Source: Bacteroidaceae bacterium
Lineage (GTDB): Bacteria; Bacteroidota; Bacteroidia; Bacteroidales; Bacteroidaceae
DNA length: 64,000 bases
Reading direction: 5' to 3'
NCBI GenBank assembly: GCA_017448825.1
Contig: JAFSKR010000064.1
Location: 1-64,000 of the forward strand
Translations under genes and position numbers: made by a program
In this document: positions 62,507-64,000 of the stretch, piece by piece
How positions within the stretch are numbered: position 1 is the stretch's first letter
Layout of the letters: each line of letters starts with the position of its first letter
The notes under the pieces: model-generated
Told to the model about the DNA's origin: nothing
The model's input: only the letters and a program-made list of their open reading frames with translations
Databases searched by the model: none

Positions 62507-63510
62507 GGTTCTGTCCATATCACCTCCAGCATGGTTTGCCCCACGGCCTTCAGTGTCTCCTTGTTGATGTTTTCGATGTTGTCGTCAATGGTGTGCCATG
62601 TGGCAGGGAATCCACCACCTCTGGTGTCGGTGCCTATCACGTCAATGCAGGGGATGCCCCCACGATTCACTTGCAGGTGGTCGTCTATCATCTGACCTCC
62701 TTCATCCTCGTAACTGAAGAACTTTCCATACCCGATGCGATGAGCTGCTGCCCACACCTTGTCCACCACAGAAGGAGCGTATGCCATCGACAGACCCTCG
62801 CGGTAGAACACCGTATTGCCATTGCCCACCATGTCGAGGTTGATGCCATAGCGGGCTGTGTAGCCTTCCAGATGACGTTTACCCGCCCAATACTGACTGC
62901 CCAGACACCATGTGCTTTCGTGTCTGCCCTCATCGTCAGCAAACGACGGTGTGCCACAATCTTCCGCATCCCAGCAGATGAAGTCGATACCAAACGCTGG
63001 ATGCTGTGCCAGGAAAGAAGAATCCCCTTTCTCCATTGCGTCCTTCTGCAACACACGTGCCAACTCCAGCATCACTCCCACGCTGCTACCTCCGTCGTTA
63101 GCCCCATCAATAGGTGTATGGTGATTGGCTTCATCCCGGTCATGGTCTGCCCACGGACGACTATCCCAATGCCCCGAAATGATGATGCGTGCGGGAGCCT
63201 CTGGATGGAATGCCGCCACGATGTTGCGCATCCTGACTGGTGTGCCATCATACAATTTCGAGTCAGCCCACTGATTATACACCACAGCACCGTAGCCCTC
63301 GAACTTCCGTGCAATGTAGTCACCACATACGTCATGTGCTGCTGTGTTCATCACACGGGGCCCAAACGCACATTGTTCAGCCACAAACAGATAGGCAGAG
63401 TCAGCATCGAAAACGGGTGCTGGCGACACATAACTGGTCTCCACCTGTCGGTTCCCCCCACAACTGGCCATCAGCAGCGGAAGAAGCATCCCATATAATA
63501 AACTCTTCAT
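62503..63510 (-). CDS. M28-family lipoprotein, glutaminyl-cyclase-like
   Basis: 335 residues with a lipoprotein signal, MKSLLYGMLLPLLMASC (Cys17). The metal-binding segment ISGHWDSRPWADHDRDEA, then DGANDGGSSVGVMLELARVL and WDAEDCG match M28 peptidases and especially the glutaminyl-peptide cyclotransferase relatives that Bacteroidales use to cyclise N-terminal glutamine on exported proteins. Aminopeptidase activity cannot be excluded by eye. It is the first gene of an operon with sufE and the ABC exporter. Confidence 0.88.
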   Translation of the reverse strand: MKSLLYGMLLPLLMASCGGNRQVETSYVSPAPVFDADSAYLFVAEQCAFGPRVMNTAAHDVCGDYIARKFEGYGAVVYNQWADSKLYDGTPVRMRNIVAAFHPEAPARIIISGHWDSRPWADHDRDEANHHTPIDGANDGGSSVGVMLELARVLQKDAMEKGDSSFLAQHPAFGIDFICWDAEDCGTPSFADDEGRHESTWCLGSQYWAGKRHLEGYTARYGINLDMVGNGNTVFYREGLSMAYAPSVVDKVWAAAHRIGYGKFFSYEDEGGQMIDDHLQVNRGGIPCIDVIGTDTRGGGFPATWHTIDDNIENINKETLKAVGQTMLEVIWTEP

Positions 63511-63541
63511 GTCCTATTTTTTAGAGATATAATAACGCGTG

Positions 63542-63573
63542 CAAAGGTACGAAAAATCGGGTGAAGAGCCAAA
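63542..63573 (-). promoter_or_regulatory. Promoter of the M28-sufE-ABC operon
   Basis: Minus-strand TTTG (plus 63,570-63,573) and TACCTTTG (plus 63,542-63,549), 20 nt apart, 31 nt upstream of the start codon. A good match to the consensus. Confidence 0.75.
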
Positions 63574-63670
63574 GAAAAGAAATCATTTTTTCCTTGACCC
63601 TTCGAGTGCCCGTCATTTCAGCGCAACCTACAGCCCCATATCCATCACCACGTTGAGTACTATTATTAAC

Positions 63671-63845
63671 TCAAGTTTCGCAAGTTGTATATCTTTGAAG
63701 TTAACGAAGTTAGCGAAGTTATCGCTTCGCTCGAAGTTAACGACAATAGTGAAGGACATCGGAACAACATCGAAAACAACCGCAAAAAGTATCGTCGATA
63801 ACTTCGTTAACTTCGATAACTTCGAGCGAAGCGATAACTTCAGAA
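63671..63845. repeat. Dispersed hairpin repeat, family D copy 2
   Basis: Starts TCAAGTTTCGCAAGTTGTAT like copy 1. The left arm (63,698-63,743) and right arm (63,794-63,842) are largely complementary, made of GAAGTTAACG/GCGAAGTT words, around a spacer of about 50 nt. Between the M28 promoter and recX. Confidence 0.88.
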
Positions 63846-63900
63846 GTAATTATGACTAAGCCAACGGCAAGGCGACTACGACGTGGTCGATTTCCGTTCT

Positions 63901-64000
63901 TCACGCTTCCATGCTTCCCACCACTTTCATGATGTCATCCATAGCGAAGCCCCTTCCTAAGGCAAAACGAATGAGTTTGGCACGTATTTCGTAGTCGCTC
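63901..64000 (-). CDS. recX: Regulatory protein RecX, 3' end only
   Basis: The last 33 codons are visible, reading into the window edge: ...SDYEIRAKLIRFALGRGFAM, then DDIMKVVGSMEA and stop. The KLIRFALGRGF motif matches the C-terminus of Bacteroidales RecX, which modulates RecA. The rest lies outside the window. Confidence 0.7.
   Translation of the reverse strand, partial: SDYEIRAKLIRFALGRGFAMDDIMKVVGSMEA

Noticed and set aside
63539-63859. A 106-codon plus-strand open frame.
   Set aside because: Its second half is the translated family D hairpin (NFVNFDNFERSDNF), so it is repeat sequence and not a gene.
1-64000. Looked for tRNA, rRNA, integrase, transposase and phage genes.
   Set aside because: None were recognised by eye in the intergenic regions or reading frames; a tRNAscan or ISfinder search would be needed to be sure.

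Overview
The window looks like chromosomal DNA of a Bacteroidales bacterium, most likely Prevotella or a close relative. Reasons: the Bacteroidetes -7 promoter element (TAnnTTTG, here TATCTTTG, TAACTTTG or TACCTTTG) precedes many genes; there is a hybrid two-component sensor/AraC regulator; HU-like proteins of the Bacteroidetes type occur; one large secreted protein ends in the Prevotella-style C-terminal segment; and the housekeeping proteins (fused PutA, DUF2723 protein, M28 glutaminyl-cyclase-like lipoprotein) match this group. No rRNA, tRNA, CRISPR array, integrase or transposase was seen. The genus is an inference.

Layout. 1-5022: the 3' part of a giant secreted multidomain protein. 5.3-13 kb: rubrerythrin, rubredoxin, dusB, an outer-membrane barrel, a gluconate-dehydrogenase-like SDR, rnhB, a Gly/Arg/Asn-rich secreted protein and argS. 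13.2-23.3 kb: a carbohydrate region without SusC/SusD: a GH3 beta-xylosidase/glucosidase, an rRNA/tRNA methyltransferase and a DUF4294-like protein on the minus strand, a hybrid two-component regulator, and a GH16 endoglucanase that is the last gene of a minus-strand operon with two HU-like proteins. 23.8-27.1 kb: an AT-rich accessory patch with an internally deleted DinD-like gene and a type II restriction-modification pair whose nuclease seems to carry a B3-like DNA-binding domain. 27.5-35.5 kb: leuS, a YitT-type membrane protein with an unusual C-terminal domain, and putA. 35.8-43.5 kb: two exported FKBP prolyl isomerases, a DUF2723 membrane protein, a NodB-like deacetylase with an altered metal site, an Lrp regulator and rdgB. 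44.1-55.4 kb: purL, a split chromate transporter, an M16 peptidase, a PfkB kinase, a DEAD-box helicase and a C26-M19 peptidase fusion. 55.6-57.7 kb: sigma factor, candidate anti-sigma factor and lipoprotein. 57.8-64 kb: a cytosolic FKBP, a thioesterase-dprA pair, a minus-strand M28 lipoprotein-sufE-ABC exporter operon, and the 3' end of recX.

The most unusual feature is repeats. One family of GC-rich palindromic elements sits inside coding sequences in frame (leuS, rnhB, perhaps the hybrid regulator) and across start regions (rnhB, the YitT gene), adding peptide segments to conserved enzymes much as Rickettsia palindromic elements do. Separate families of AT-rich long hairpins occupy intergenic regions. 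A symmetric array of four binding-site-like motifs lies directly upstream of the HU/GH16 promoter.

The genes are mostly housekeeping. Coupled units supported by overlaps or short gaps are rubredoxin-dusB, HU-HU-GH16, methyltransferase-nuclease, FKBP-DUF2723, the two chromate transporter halves, pfkB-helicase, sigma-anti-sigma-lipoprotein, thioesterase-dprA and M28-sufE-ABC. All assignments come from reading the sequence; no database search was run.
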